Shown piece after piece: positions 9,611-18,291 of a stretch of 64,000 bases of DNA. Position 1 is the stretch's first letter. Every line of letters starts with the position of its first letter. Under the pieces are notes generated by a model. That model was not told the origin of the DNA. It was given only the letters and a program-made list of their open reading frames with translations, and made no database searches. The stretch is from Gammaproteobacteria bacterium. Lineage in GTDB: Bacteria > Pseudomonadota > Gammaproteobacteria > Burkholderiales > Burkholderiaceae_D. The position numbers and the translations under genes were made by a program. The stretch spans positions 36,726-100,725 of the forward strand of contig CAJCIC010000042.1 of assembly GCA_903970185.1 (NCBI GenBank), in the 5' to 3' direction.

Positions 9611-10180
9611 ATGATCGGCCGCATCGCCGGGTCCTTGCTCGAGAAGAATCCGCCGCAGGTGGTGATCGATTGCGGTGGTGTCGGCTATGAGGTCGACGTG
9701 CCGATGAGCACCTTCTATAACCTGCCTGGCCTTGGCGAAAAAGTGACCCTGCTCACGCACCTGGTCGTGCGCGAAGATGCCCAGCTGCTCTACGGTTTTG
9801 CAAGCGCTGCCGAACGTGCGGCGTTTCGCGAACTGGTGAAGATCGCGGGCGTCGGCCCGCGTACCGCCCTGTCGGTGCTGTCGGGGTTATCGGTGAATGA
9901 CCTTGCCGAAGTGGTCACGCTGCAAGAGCCGCACCGGCTCACGCAGGTGCCAGGCATCGGCAAGAAAACGGCGGAAAGATTGCTGCTCGAGCTCAAGGGC
10001 AAGCTCGGCGCTGCGCTGCCCGGCGCATCGATTGCCGGCGAATCCTCGGGCGATGTCTTAAAGGCGCTGACCGCCCTGGGGTATTCCGAACGCGAAGCCC
10101 TGCAGGCGGTCAAGGGGCTGGAGCCTGGCATCTCGGTGTCCGATGGCATTCGCAGTGCCTTGAAGATTCTCGCGCGCTAG
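9611..10180 (+). CDS. ruvA: Holliday junction branch-migration protein RuvA
   Basis: RuvA tetramers bind Holliday junctions and load the RuvB motor. The 189-residue protein begins [14 protein letters not shown], contains two helix-hairpin-helix motifs ([17 protein letters not shown] and [20 protein letters not shown]), and ends with the RuvB-contacting domain ([17 protein letters not shown]). It starts four bases after the peroxiredoxin stop and is followed 12 bases later by ruvB. Confidence 0.96.
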   Translation: MIGRIAGSLLEKNPPQVVIDCGGVGYEVDVPMSTFYNLPGLGEKVTLLTHLVVREDAQLLYGFASAAERAAFRELVKIAGVGPRTALSVLSGLSVNDLAEVVTLQEPHRLTQVPGIGKKTAERLLLELKGKLGAALPGASIAGESSGDVLKALTALGYSEREALQAVKGLEPGISVSDGIRSALKILAR

Positions 10181-10192
10181 AGGGCCAATGAC

Positions 10193-11230
10193 GTGATCGA
10201 AACTGACCGGCTGATCGCACCCAAGACGGTATCGCCTGCCGAAGAGGTGGTCGAGCGTGCCTTGCGGCCACGCGTGCTCGACGAGTATGTCGGCCAGGTC
10301 AAGATCCGCGAGCAGTTGAATATTTTCGTGTCGGCCGCAAGGCAGCGCAGCGAAGCGCTCGACCACGTCCTTCTGTTTGGGCCACCTGGCCTTGGCAAGA
10401 CCACGCTTGCCCATATCGTCGCGCGCGAGATGGGCGTCAATCTCAGGCAGACCTCGGGGCCCGTGCTCGAGCGCGCCGGGGATCTTGCGGCGCTTCTGAC
10501 CAATCTCGAAGCGCGTGACGTGCTTTTCATCGACGAAATCCATCGTCTCTCGCCCGTCGTCGAAGAGATTCTCTACCCCGCTTTGGAAGATTTCCAGATC
10601 GACATCATGATCGGTGAAGGCCCCTCGGCGCGCAGCGTCAAGCTTGACTTGCAACCGTTTACGCTGATTGGCGCGACAACGCGTGCCGGCATGCTGACCA
10701 ATCCGCTTCGCGATCGCTTTGGCATCGTCGCCAGGCTCGAGTTCTACAGCGCCGAGGAAATCAGCCGCATCGTGACGCGTTCGGCGCGGCTTTTGGAAGT
10801 CTCGCTCGAAGCCGACGGTGCGCTCGAGATTGCCAGGCGTTCACGCGGCACGCCGCGCATTGCCAACCGGCTGTTGCGGCGCGTACGCGATTTTGCCCAG
10901 GTCAAAGGCGATGGCGTGATCAGCGCAAAAGTCGCCGATGCGGCGCTATCGATGCTTGACGTCGATCCGATGGGATTTGACGTCATGGACAGGAAGCTGC
11001 TCGAGGCCGTGCTGCTGCGCTTTAACGGCGGCCCGGTGGGCCTTGACAACCTGGCTGCTGCCATTGGCGAGGAGCGCGATACCATCGAGGACGTGCTCGA
11101 GCCCTATCTTATCCAGCAAGGCTACCTGCAACGCACGCTGCGCGGGCGCATTGCAACAGCCGCGGCCTACCAGCACTTCGGATTGACTGCGCCTCAAGGC
11201 GGCCCGAACGACCTTTTTAGCAATTCCTAG
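10193..11230 (+). CDS. ruvB: Holliday junction helicase RuvB
   Basis: RuvB is the AAA+ hexameric motor that drives branch migration with RuvA. In 345 residues it has Walker A GPPGLGKT (residues 63-70), Walker [11 protein letters not shown] near residue 110, sensor 1 GATTRAG, the arginine finger region RDRFGI, and the C-terminal winged helix ([16 protein letters not shown]). The start is GTG 10193; no better ATG lies nearby. Confidence 0.96.
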   Translation: MIETDRLIAPKTVSPAEEVVERALRPRVLDEYVGQVKIREQLNIFVSAARQRSEALDHVLLFGPPGLGKTTLAHIVAREMGVNLRQTSGPVLERAGDLAALLTNLEARDVLFIDEIHRLSPVVEEILYPALEDFQIDIMIGEGPSARSVKLDLQPFTLIGATTRAGMLTNPLRDRFGIVARLEFYSAEEISRIVTRSARLLEVSLEADGALEIARRSRGTPRIANRLLRRVRDFAQVKGDGVISAKVADAALSMLDVDPMGFDVMDRKLLEAVLLRFNGGPVGLDNLAAAIGEERDTIEDVLEPYLIQQGYLQRTLRGRIATAAAYQHFGLTAPQGGPNDLFSNS

Positions 11231-11337
11231 GGCCATTGCCGTCAACCCCGGCTCGCTCATAACCGTTGTCAGCACAGGAGCGCCCGGCAATGCCGGGTCC
11301 GAAATCATGCCGTACCGAGCCATGCGCTCCGTTGAGA

Positions 11338-11751
11338 ATGGCTGAAGCCTTTGAATTTCCGGTCCGCGTCTACTACGAAGACACCGATGCCGGGGGTGTG
11401 GTGTTCTACGCCAACTACCTGCGATTTTTCGAGCGCGCGCGCACCGAATGGCTGCGCAGCGCGGGCATTTCCCAACACGATCTGACGGCAAGATATGGCG
11501 TCATGTTTGTCGTTCGCGAAACCAGCGTAGACTTTCGCGCGCCGGCCCGGCTGGACGATCTGTTAAGGATCTCCTCGCGCATTGCGCGCTTGGGGCGAGT
11601 GGCTGTCCTCTTTAACCAGGAGGCCTGGCGCGATACCGCTGCCGCGCCCGAACTCCTTGCAACCAGCACCATCAAAGTGGGGTGCGTCGATTGCACCGCC
11701 TTTCGGGTGACCCCGATTCCCGACCATGTCCGCGCCGCACTGAACCCCTGA
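11338..11751 (+). CDS. ybgC: Tol-Pal-associated acyl-CoA thioesterase YbgC
   Basis: YbgC is a hot-dog-fold thioesterase at the head of the Tol-Pal operon and hydrolyses acyl-CoA or acyl-ACP at the inner membrane. The active-site segment YYEDTDAGGVVFYANYL places the catalytic aspartate at residue 17 when counted from ATG 11338, matching the family. A longer frame from TTG 11266 would add 24 unmatched residues. A small perfect hairpin, cccggc-aat-gccggg (11283-11297), lies in the 107-base gap after ruvB and has no T-run. tolQ starts nine bases after the stop. Confidence 0.93.
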   Translation: MAEAFEFPVRVYYEDTDAGGVVFYANYLRFFERARTEWLRSAGISQHDLTARYGVMFVVRETSVDFRAPARLDDLLRISSRIARLGRVAVLFNQEAWRDTAAAPELLATSTIKVGCVDCTAFRVTPIPDHVRAALNP

Positions 11752-11760
11752 TCTGAGCCA

Positions 11761-12435
11761 ATGAATTTAACTTCCGACTTGTCCGTTGTCTCGCTTGTGA
11801 CTGGCGCCAGCCTGTTTGTACAACTCGTGCTTGCGCTTCTTGCCTTCGTCTCCCTCATGAGCTGGACCTACATTTTCCGCAAGCTCTTCGAGATTCGCGC
11901 GGCCAAGGCCCAAACCGAGCACTTTGAAGAGGATTTCTGGTCTGGCGGGGACCTGAACGACCTCTACGCCCGCGCCCAGAGCCAGCGCAGCCGGATTGGC
12001 GCCCTGGGGCGCATTTTCGAGGCAGGCATGCGCGAATTCATGAAGGCCCGCGCGCAGCATGTCGATGCGAGCGCGCTTCTGGACGGGGCAAGGCGGGCCA
12101 TGCGCGCGGCCTATCAGCGCGAGATGGACGCCCTCGAAGCGCACCTTTCGTTTCTGGCCTCGGCAGGCTCGGTGAGCCCCTATGTCGGCCTGCTTGGCAC
12201 CGTGTGGGGCATCATGAACGCCTTTCGCGGTCTGGCCAACGTGCAGCAGGCAACGCTTGCGCATGTCGCACCCGGTATCGCCGAAGCGCTGGTGGCCACT
12301 GCGATTGGCCTTTTCGCAGCGATTCCGGCGGTCGTTGCCTACAACCGCTTCGTGCACGAGACCGATCGGCTCGCGATCCGCTTTGAGAGCTTCATCGAAG
12401 AGTTCTCGAACATCCTGTTGCGTCAGGCACGCTGA
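11761..12435 (+). CDS. tolQ: Tol-Pal inner-membrane motor protein TolQ
   Basis: TolQ, a MotA/TolQ/ExbB-family protein, forms the proton-driven stator with TolR that energises TolA for outer-membrane constriction at division. In 224 residues it has a transmembrane segment at about 15-37, a cytoplasmic loop, and two C-terminal transmembrane helices holding the conserved VGLLGTVWGIMNAF and EALVATAIGLFAAIPAVVAYN. It overlaps tolR by one base. Confidence 0.96.
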   Translation: MNLTSDLSVVSLVTGASLFVQLVLALLAFVSLMSWTYIFRKLFEIRAAKAQTEHFEEDFWSGGDLNDLYARAQSQRSRIGALGRIFEAGMREFMKARAQHVDASALLDGARRAMRAAYQREMDALEAHLSFLASAGSVSPYVGLLGTVWGIMNAFRGLANVQQATLAHVAPGIAEALVATAIGLFAAIPAVVAYNRFVHETDRLAIRFESFIEEFSNILLRQAR

Positions 12436-12893
12436 TGGCAAGCATCCAACGCGGCTCATCGATGCGCGGCGGTCGCAGCCGACGCTCGATGTCGGAAATC
12501 AACGTCGTGCCCTACATCGACGTCATGCTGGTGCTGCTCGTCATCTTCATGGTGACAGCGCCCCTGGTCACGCCAGGCGCCGTCGACTTGCCGACCATGA
12601 CCAAGGCCTCGAACGCACCACCGACCTTGATCGAAGTCGTGATCAAGGCCGACAAGACCATGACGGTGCGCATCCGCGATCCGAAATCACCGCTTGAACA
12701 GTCGATTTCATCGGCGAGCGAGCTCGTTCCGATCATTTTGGCGCGACAAAGCGCCAATCCTGCCAGTCCGCCGCCGGTGATTATCGCGGCGGACAAGACC
12801 GTTCAGTACGACGCCGTGCTCAAGGTCATGGATGCGCTGCAGTCAAACGGTGTCAAGCGCGTCGGCCTTTCCGTCAAGGCAGCGCAAAGCTAG
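12435..12893 (+). CDS. tolR: Tol-Pal inner-membrane protein TolR
   Basis: TolR, of the ExbD/TolR family, has one membrane helix and a periplasmic domain and works with TolQ in the proton channel. In the 152-residue protein the segment MSEINVVPYIDVMLVLLVIF carries the essential membrane aspartate (Asp of YIDVML). The periplasmic C-terminal domain ends with DALQSNGVKRVGLS, typical of the family. Stop and start with tolQ share the A of TGATG. Confidence 0.96.
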   Translation: MASIQRGSSMRGGRSRRSMSEINVVPYIDVMLVLLVIFMVTAPLVTPGAVDLPTMTKASNAPPTLIEVVIKADKTMTVRIRDPKSPLEQSISSASELVPIILARQSANPASPPPVIIAADKTVQYDAVLKVMDALQSNGVKRVGLSVKAAQS

Positions 12894-12920
12894 CGAATCA
12901 GGCGAAGACATGCAGGCAAG

Positions 12921-13715
12921 ATGAGCAGCGATCTCCTTCGACCCTATGTGATCCCGCCGGCAGGCAAGAAACTGCCCGCGGTGATGCTCGCGCTCGCCAT
13001 GCACCTGCTCCTCTTCGTGTTCCTTTTTTTCGGACTCAATTGGCAATCGCGCGCGCCAGCCACCGTCGAGGCCGAGTTGTGGAGCAGCCTGCCCCAGATT
13101 GCCGCGCCACAGGCCACGGCGCCCCCTCCGGATCCCACGCCTGCGCCGCCGCAGCCGGTCGTAGAGCCGCAACCGATCAAGGTCGTGCCACCGCCTGAGC
13201 CGCCGCCCGAGGCCGACATCCTGATTCGCGAGCCGGTGAAAAAACCGCCTCCACCCAAGGCGCCGCCCCCGCCCCCCGCCCCCGCACCTGAACCCCAGGC
13301 CAGGGTCGTCAAGCCGCAAAAGCCTGACAAACCGTTGCCGCCGAGCGATCTGGCCCTGCTGCAAAACCAGGCGCATGCCCCCTCGACCGGGACGCAAGCC
13401 TTCACCGGCGGGCCGCGCGGTGACGACAAATATGCCGGGCGCATCGCTGCAATCGTCAAATCCCACACGAATTTCCCGCCGCCAGCGGGCGTTCAGGGGA
13501 ACCCCACCGTGACAATTCGCATCCAACTGCTGCCAACGGGTGAGGTGCGGGACCTCGAAGTCGATAAATCGAGCGGCATCGCCGCGTTTGACGACGCCGT
13601 CGTGCGCGGCATCCACGCCTCCTCGCCTTTGCCAAAGGATGTCAACGGAAAGGTCCCTGCAACGCTTAATCTGAGTTACTCGCTCTTCGATCAGGGCCAA
13701 AGCGGCAGCAACTGA
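12921..13715 (+). CDS. tolA: Tol-Pal protein TolA, proline-rich form
   Basis: TolA spans the periplasm between TolQ-TolR and Pal-TolB. This one has 264 residues against about 420 in Escherichia coli. It has an N-terminal membrane anchor (about residues 17-40, MLALAMHLLLFVFLFFGLNW) and a C-terminal TonB/TolA-type domain (YAGRIAAIVKSHTNF...). The linker (about 50-145) is a run of Pro-Glu/Pro-Lys repeats like TonB, not the long Ala/Lys/Glu helix of the classical protein. It would therefore be called TonB-like in isolation; position between tolR and tolB decides the name. Confidence 0.88.
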   Translation: MSSDLLRPYVIPPAGKKLPAVMLALAMHLLLFVFLFFGLNWQSRAPATVEAELWSSLPQIAAPQATAPPPDPTPAPPQPVVEPQPIKVVPPPEPPPEADILIREPVKKPPPPKAPPPPPAPAPEPQARVVKPQKPDKPLPPSDLALLQNQAHAPSTGTQAFTGGPRGDDKYAGRIAAIVKSHTNFPPPAGVQGNPTVTIRIQLLPTGEVRDLEVDKSSGIAAFDDAVVRGIHASSPLPKDVNGKVPATLNLSYSLFDQGQSGSN

Positions 13716-13766
13716 CCAAAAAACACCTCCGGCCACGTCCGGCACCGTCAACCAACCGATGCACCG

Positions 13767-15068
13767 ATGCCCAACCAAACCACACTGAGATCGATCGCAA
13801 CGCCATTCTTGGCGACCCTCTTCCTGGCGTTGGCCATTCCCGCTGCCAACGCCCAGCTGCATGTCGACGTCCAAGGTGTCGGCGGCACGCAAATTCCGAT
13901 CGCGATCGCCAATTTTGCAGGCGACGCCACGCCGCCGCAGGACCTGCCGCAGATCGTTCGCGACGACTTGAGCCATAGCGGCATGTTTCGCACCGTCGAT
14001 GCCGGCGTTGCGCCGATAAGTGACGCTGACCTGATCGATACCGGCGCCTGGAAATCTCGCGGTGCCGATGCGGTCGTGGTCGGCAGTGCAACGCGAACCG
14101 CAGATGGACGCACCACGGTGCGCTTTAAGCTCTACGACGACGTCAAGGGCCAGAGCCTGGGCGGACTTGAGTTGACCGCCAACAGCCCGCGCGATTTACG
14201 CTTAACGGCGCATCGCATCTCGGATTTCATCTATGAGAAGTTAACAGGTGAGCGCGGCGTTTTTTCGACCCGCATCGCCTATGTCGTGCGCGAAAACCAG
14301 AACCGCTACCTGCTGCAGATCGCCGATGCCGACGGGCAGAATTTCCAGACTGCGCTGGCGTCAAAAGAGCCGATCATCTCGCCGGCTTGGTCACCCGATG
14401 GCACGAAACTCGCGTATGTGTCGTTCGAGCTCAGAAAACCGGTTATTTACGTGCATACCGTGACCACCGGCCAGCGCGTTCCCGTGGCCAACTTCAAGGG
14501 TAGCAACAGCGCGCCTGCATGGTCGCCCGACGGCCGCACGCTGGCTGTGGTGCTCTCGCGCGATGGCAATAGCCAGATTTACCTGATGGGCGTGGACGGA
14601 TCGGGACTCAGGCGCTTCTCGCAATCAGCAGGGATTGATACCGAACCGTTTTTTTCCCCCGATGGCCAGTCGGTCTACTTTACGAGTGACCGGGGCGGTG
14701 GCCCGCAGATCTATCGCATGAACGTGGCAGGGGGCGATGCGACGCGCGTGACCTTCAAGGGCGACTACAACATCAGCCCGAGGATCAGCCCGGATGGCAA
14801 GACGCTTGCCTTCGTCTCGCGCCGCGGCGGCAAATTCCAGATTTTTGTTCAGGACCTGGAGAGCGGCCAGGAACTCCAGCTCACCGATACCGTCAAGGAT
14901 GAGTCGCCAAGCTTTGCCCCCAACAGCAAGATGCTGATCTATGCGACACAACTCGGCGGCCGCGGGGTGCTGGCCGCAGTCACCGCAGATAACCGCGTGC
15001 ACCAACGCATTACCAGTGACCAGAGCGGCGACGTACGTGAGCCGACCTGGGGACCTTACATCAAGTAA
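13767..15068 (+). CDS. tolB: Tol-Pal periplasmic beta-propeller protein TolB
   Basis: TolB is a periplasmic protein that binds Pal and TolA. The 433 residues start with a signal peptide (cleavage expected after ANA at about residue 29), then an N-terminal domain (to about 160) and a six-bladed propeller visible as repeats of SPAWSPDGTKLAYVS, APAWSPDGRTLAVVL, EPFFSPDGQSVYFTS and SPRISPDGKTLAFVS. Sits in the expected place before pal. Confidence 0.96.
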   Translation: MPNQTTLRSIATPFLATLFLALAIPAANAQLHVDVQGVGGTQIPIAIANFAGDATPPQDLPQIVRDDLSHSGMFRTVDAGVAPISDADLIDTGAWKSRGADAVVVGSATRTADGRTTVRFKLYDDVKGQSLGGLELTANSPRDLRLTAHRISDFIYEKLTGERGVFSTRIAYVVRENQNRYLLQIADADGQNFQTALASKEPIISPAWSPDGTKLAYVSFELRKPVIYVHTVTTGQRVPVANFKGSNSAPAWSPDGRTLAVVLSRDGNSQIYLMGVDGSGLRRFSQSAGIDTEPFFSPDGQSVYFTSDRGGGPQIYRMNVAGGDATRVTFKGDYNISPRISPDGKTLAFVSRRGGKFQIFVQDLESGQELQLTDTVKDESPSFAPNSKMLIYATQLGGRGVLAAVTADNRVHQRITSDQSGDVREPTWGPYIK

Positions 15069-15106
15069 TTTTTCTTAATCGGCAACAACAACAAGGGGTT
15101 TACATC

Positions 15107-15622
15107 ATGAAGAACGCATTTCGCATCATTTTCGTTAGCACTGCCTTGCTTGTCCTTGGTGCCTGCAGCCAGGGCGTCAAGCTCAACGACAACGGCCCTG
15201 CAGTCAGCGACCAGTCGACACCGGCTGCGAACACCGATTCGCGTGCTGTCACGCAGGTCAACGTCGACGAACTCAACAATCCGAACAGTCCGCTGGCCAA
15301 GCGCAGCGTCTATTTTGACTACGACAGCTTCGTCGTCAAAGACGACTATCGCGGCCTGATCGCCGCACATGCCCGATATCTCCAGGCCCACCCGACAACG
15401 CACATCATCATTCAGGGCAATACCGACGAGCGCGGCGGCAGCGAATACAATCTGGCCCTGGGCCAAAAACGCGCCGAAGCCGTCCGCAAGGCACTGTCCT
15501 TGGTCGGAGTCGCCGACAACCAGATGGAAGCTGTAAGTTTCGGCAAGGAAAAGCCCAAGGCGCTTGGCCACGACGAAGCCTCATGGGCGGAAAATCGCCG
15601 TGCCGATATCGTCTATCAGTAA
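15107..15622 (+). CDS. pal: Peptidoglycan-associated lipoprotein Pal
   Basis: Pal anchors the outer membrane to peptidoglycan and is positioned by the Tol motor. The 171-residue precursor has a lipobox LGAC with the lipidated cysteine at residue 20, then an OmpA-like domain: YFDYDSF, IQGNTDERGGSEYNLALGQKRAEAV (the diaminopimelate-binding Asp/Arg pair) and a C-terminal RRADIVYQ. A purine-rich aagggg precedes the ATG. cpoB starts 12 bases after the stop. Confidence 0.96.
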   Translation: MKNAFRIIFVSTALLVLGACSQGVKLNDNGPAVSDQSTPAANTDSRAVTQVNVDELNNPNSPLAKRSVYFDYDSFVVKDDYRGLIAAHARYLQAHPTTHIIIQGNTDERGGSEYNLALGQKRAEAVRKALSLVGVADNQMEAVSFGKEKPKALGHDEASWAENRRADIVYQ

Positions 15623-15634
15623 TCTGGAGTTGCA

Positions 15635-16390
15635 ATGACGCGTCGCTATCGCAATACCGCATCGCTCACGCTGATCGCCGTTTGCGCAGGGATTTGCCTG
15701 CCAGCGCATGCGGGCGTGTTTGACGATGACGACGCGCGCAAGGCGATTCTCGATCTGCGTGCCAAGGTCGATGCCAACCAGCGCGATACCAACAACCGCT
15801 TGCAAACCATCCAGTCGGGGCAACTCGATCTCGCCAATCAGATCGATCTGCTGCGCCAGGACAACGCAAAACTCAGAGGCGAGATCGAGCTCCTGCAAAA
15901 CACCAGCGCGACGCAGGAAAAACGCGAGAAGGATTTCTATACCGACCTTGACGGGCGACTGCGCAAGCTCGAGCCACAGGCAGTCACCGTCGATGGCCGC
16001 ACCGGCACCGCCGATCCCGCCGAATCGCGTAACTACGAAACTGCGGTGGCCTCGTTCAAAAACAGCGATTTCAAGGGCGCACTGAACCAGTTTCTGGCCT
16101 TTAGCCGCGACTATCCGAACTCCGTTTACCTGCCCTCGGCGCAGTACTACATCGGCGCCTGTTATTACGCTCAGCGCGATTTCAAGTCGGCCATTGCGGC
16201 ACAGCAGGTGGTATTGAGAACGTGGCCGGACGACCCCCGAGCCGCCGATGCGATGTTCAACGTCGCGAGTTCGCAATCCGATATGGGCGACAGGAAAAGC
16301 GCGCGCAAAACGCTCGAGACCCTGGTCTTGACCTACCCCGACAGCCAGGCCGCCGGCATCGCCCGAGAACGCCTTGCATCGATGAAATGA
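15635..16390 (+). CDS. cpoB: Cell-division coordinator CpoB (YbgF)
   Basis: CpoB is a periplasmic TPR protein that couples Tol-Pal action to peptidoglycan synthesis by PBP1B. In 251 residues there is a signal peptide (to about residue 26, PAHA), an N-terminal coiled coil that trimerises (about 35-90), and three TPR-like repeats from NYETAVASFKNSDFKGALNQF to the C-terminus. It closes the ybgC-tolQRAB-pal-cpoB cluster. Confidence 0.94.
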   Translation: MTRRYRNTASLTLIAVCAGICLPAHAGVFDDDDARKAILDLRAKVDANQRDTNNRLQTIQSGQLDLANQIDLLRQDNAKLRGEIELLQNTSATQEKREKDFYTDLDGRLRKLEPQAVTVDGRTGTADPAESRNYETAVASFKNSDFKGALNQFLAFSRDYPNSVYLPSAQYYIGACYYAQRDFKSAIAAQQVVLRTWPDDPRAADAMFNVASSQSDMGDRKSARKTLETLVLTYPDSQAAGIARERLASMK

Positions 16391-16407
16391 GCAACAGGCA
16401 CGCAGGT

Positions 16408-16437
16408 TTGACTGTGCGACCTGCGACTCGATACAAT
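16408..16437 (+). promoter_or_regulatory. Promoter of tRNA-Lys(UUU)
   Basis: TTGACT at 16408-16413 and TACAAT at 16432-16437 are separated by 18 bases, a good sigma-70 promoter. The -10 ends ten bases before the first base of the tRNA, so transcription would begin at or just before the mature 5' end. Confidence 0.6.
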
Positions 16438-16447
16438 CGAGGGCTTT

Positions 16448-16523
16448 GGGTCGTTAGCTCAGCTGGTAGAGCAGCGGACTTTTAATCCGTTGGTCGTGGG
16501 TTCGAATCCCGCACGGCCTACCA
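16448..16523 (+). tRNA. tRNA-Lys (anticodon UUU)
   Basis: A 76-base cloverleaf with CCA encoded. The acceptor pairs GGGTCGT with ACGGCCT (two G-U pairs), the D-arm reads AGCTCAGCTGGTAGAGC, and the anticodon stem CGGAC/GTCCG-type pairing encloses the loop CTTTTAA with anticodon TTT. The T-arm holds GTTCGAATC. It is nearly the same sequence as the second lysine tRNA at 23322-23397. Confidence 0.97.
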
Positions 16524-17042
16524 AAGAACTTCGGTTTGTACCGGACACATCCTTTACACCCCTCAAGACCTTCGCAGCAGATCAGGAGAAGCGGCTGCTG
16601 TAATCCGTGACGGTCGGCGGGTAGCAATAGCGCTTGTTGCCCATCATGAATTCGCCCTTGTCGTCAATGCACCCGAGCTCATCGGGCCGCGTCGCCAGGC
16701 CGAGGTCGACACCCTCGCAAAGCCATCGTTGGCTGATGCTGATGCCGTGAGTGGAAGTCAGTCCGGGGAATATTTGAGCGGGGCCGGAAACACGCATTGA
16801 CGATTCGATGTTTGGATCAGTGGTAAGCCCGGATGTTTGGTCCATTTCCCGGATTCCGTCATCGCATTGAGGGCCGAAAGGCTCATGGCAAGCCCGATCG
16901 CAGCGCCGGTACTCTGATGCCGCGAAAGGTTCCAGGGTCAGTGGCGCTCGATGCGATGTCCGCGCAGCGCGAGCTGGGTGACGATTCTTCTCTGCGTGCC
17001 AGGCAAATAGGGGCGTCTGCTGAAATCGGAGGACGCCCCGCC
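16524..17042 (+). other. 519-base stretch with no convincing gene
   Basis: No reading frame here looks like a protein over its full length. A minus-strand frame ending at 16582 has a tail (from about 16720 down) with some protein-like character (LGCIDDKGEFMMGNKRYCYPP), but its upstream part is arginine-rich shadow sequence and no start has a ribosome-binding site. The 9-base word gatgtttgg occurs twice at 16808-16841. I cannot assign a function; it may be decayed mobile or gene sequence. Confidence 0.5.
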
Positions 17043-17744
17043 TTACGCGCGCAATTTGGCGAACGGAACGCAATCCGACTCCTTGCTCTTTTGTCGGAGT
17101 CCGATGAGCCCTAAAATGCCGAGTCCCATCAGCATTGCGATATATGTCGAAGGTTCTGGAACGGCTGATACAGGGGAGACTGACGTTATTCTGAAGGCAC
17201 CCACAGTCATCGCACCGGTAGGGTAGACGAGGGATTCGAAGCGACCGATTTCAACTGTCTGTGGAAAGATCGGAAAACCGGCCGCCGAATATGTAGGAGC
17301 TGAAACGTAATTCTGGAATACGAAAAGCGAGGTGAAATAGGAACCATTTTGATAAACGTCGTCTGTATACCCATTGAAGAGTCCAGGGACCCCGACCGCG
17401 TCGTGGTAGTTCTGAAACGAGGTTGGGGAACTGGAAAACGTCAACGCTCCCACCTGAAACGAATCGGAAAACGGTTGTATGCCGGGCGGGGGTCCGTAGA
17501 AAGAGCCGGTCAATGCCCTGATCGACCACCCCGCCGGGTCCCCGATAGTTCCGCTGGTCGTCGTCCCAGACGAGGGCGTGTAATCGAATGTGAAGCTGCC
17601 GGTTACAGGAGTTCCATCGGCCACAGCGTTAGGGCCACTCCAACTGGTCGTGTATCCGGAGAAATCATACGTTGCGGTCTGCGCCTGCGTTGAAGTTGAC
17701 GCCGCCAACAGCCAAAGTGCAAGTGCCAAGTTAACAAGCCTCAT
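17043..17744 (-). CDS. PEP-CTERM sorting-domain protein
   Basis: A 233-residue secreted protein with a signal peptide (to about residue 21, TQAQ) and a C-terminal PEP-CTERM tag: VPEPSTYIAMLMGLGILGLIGLRQK, i.e. the VPEP motif, a membrane helix and basic residues. Such proteins are handled by exosortase and usually attached to the surface or extracellular matrix. The mature region is rich in Thr, Ser, Gly, Tyr and Phe and lacks cysteine. Unusually, 13 residues (KESDCVPFAKLRA) follow the basic stop-transfer, longer than most. ATG 17744 has a strong AGGAGAGG upstream. No exosortase gene lies in this window. Precise role unknown. Confidence 0.85.
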   Translation of the reverse strand: MRLVNLALALWLLAASTSTQAQTATYDFSGYTTSWSGPNAVADGTPVTGSFTFDYTPSSGTTTSGTIGDPAGWSIRALTGSFYGPPPGIQPFSDSFQVGALTFSSSPTSFQNYHDAVGVPGLFNGYTDDVYQNGSYFTSLFVFQNYVSAPTYSAAGFPIFPQTVEIGRFESLVYPTGAMTVGAFRITSVSPVSAVPEPSTYIAMLMGLGILGLIGLRQKSKESDCVPFAKLRA

Positions 17745-17832
17745 TTCACCTCTCCTGAGCTTGAAAGCCGATTTCTCGCAATTTTGAAACAGTTGCTCGA
17801 AGCGGCTACGTGCGCAATAGTCCTTTCGACTA

Positions 17833-17847
17833 GGGTGATATTCACCC
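17833..17847. promoter_or_regulatory. Palindrome upstream of the PEP-CTERM gene
   Basis: A perfect inverted repeat, GGGTGA-TAT-TCACCC, lies 88 bases upstream of the PEP-CTERM start codon. Its size and symmetry suit a dimeric regulator's operator. No terminator-like T-run follows it. Function inferred only from symmetry and position. Confidence 0.35.
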
Positions 17848-17881
17848 CAACGGATAGCCTGACGGGTGGGGTATAGCCAAG

Positions 17882-18257
17882 ATGAGAGTCAACTCCGCCA
17901 TCGTGACGCTAGAGGCACGGCTTGATGCGTTGTTCCTGTCAAGCTTGCAGCAGGTTGGGAAGGTGACCTTGGGTGGACACCAACGCGGACAACACTAACT
18001 TGGTACGACCCTGGGCAGGCGCGCCAGAGCCGCTATTTCTTACGCGAACTCTCAGCCAACCTGCGAGCGACGCGTCCAACTTACGGCGTCTGCGATGTCT
18101 TGCTGTTGGAGCCCGGGCTCCACGAGCTTCGCACGTACAGAATCTCCGCGCTGAATCGGCACCGGAGTTGGCAGGATCTGTCGGTTTCGAGCCTCGACTT
18201 CAAGTATTCGGTAGATCCGACAGCTGCTGTGATGCTCTTGGGCAGCGTCGACTGATT
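17882..18257 (+). pseudogene. Possible frameshifted gene remnant, unknown function
   Basis: An ATG at 17882 opens a plausible 38-residue N-terminus (MRVNSAIVTLEARLDAL...) that stops near 17996. An overlapping frame, open from 17926 to the TGA at 18255-18257, continues with protein-like sequence (WYDPGQARQSRYFLREL, then VCDVLLLEPGLHELRTYRI and SLDFKYSVDPTAAVML) but has no ATG, GTG or TTG near its start. Joined by one frameshift they would give about 124 residues. This could be a decayed gene or chance in high-GC DNA; no family recognised. Confidence 0.25.
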
Positions 18258-18291
18258 CTTCGAGCACCAGTTAGCGGCCTGGAAATGGAGT

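Noticed and set aside
11283..11297. Hairpin cccggc-aat-gccggg as a terminator after ruvB
   Set aside because: No T-run follows; short GC palindromes are frequent in high-GC DNA.
12843..13976. Minus-strand frame opposite tolA/tolB
   Set aside because: Its Arg/Gly runs are the complement of the proline-rich tolA linker.
16582..17073. 163-codon minus-strand frame after tRNA-Lys(UUU)
   Set aside because: Only its last 45 residues look protein-like, it overlaps the PEP-CTERM gene end, and no start has a ribosome site; left as unassigned gap.
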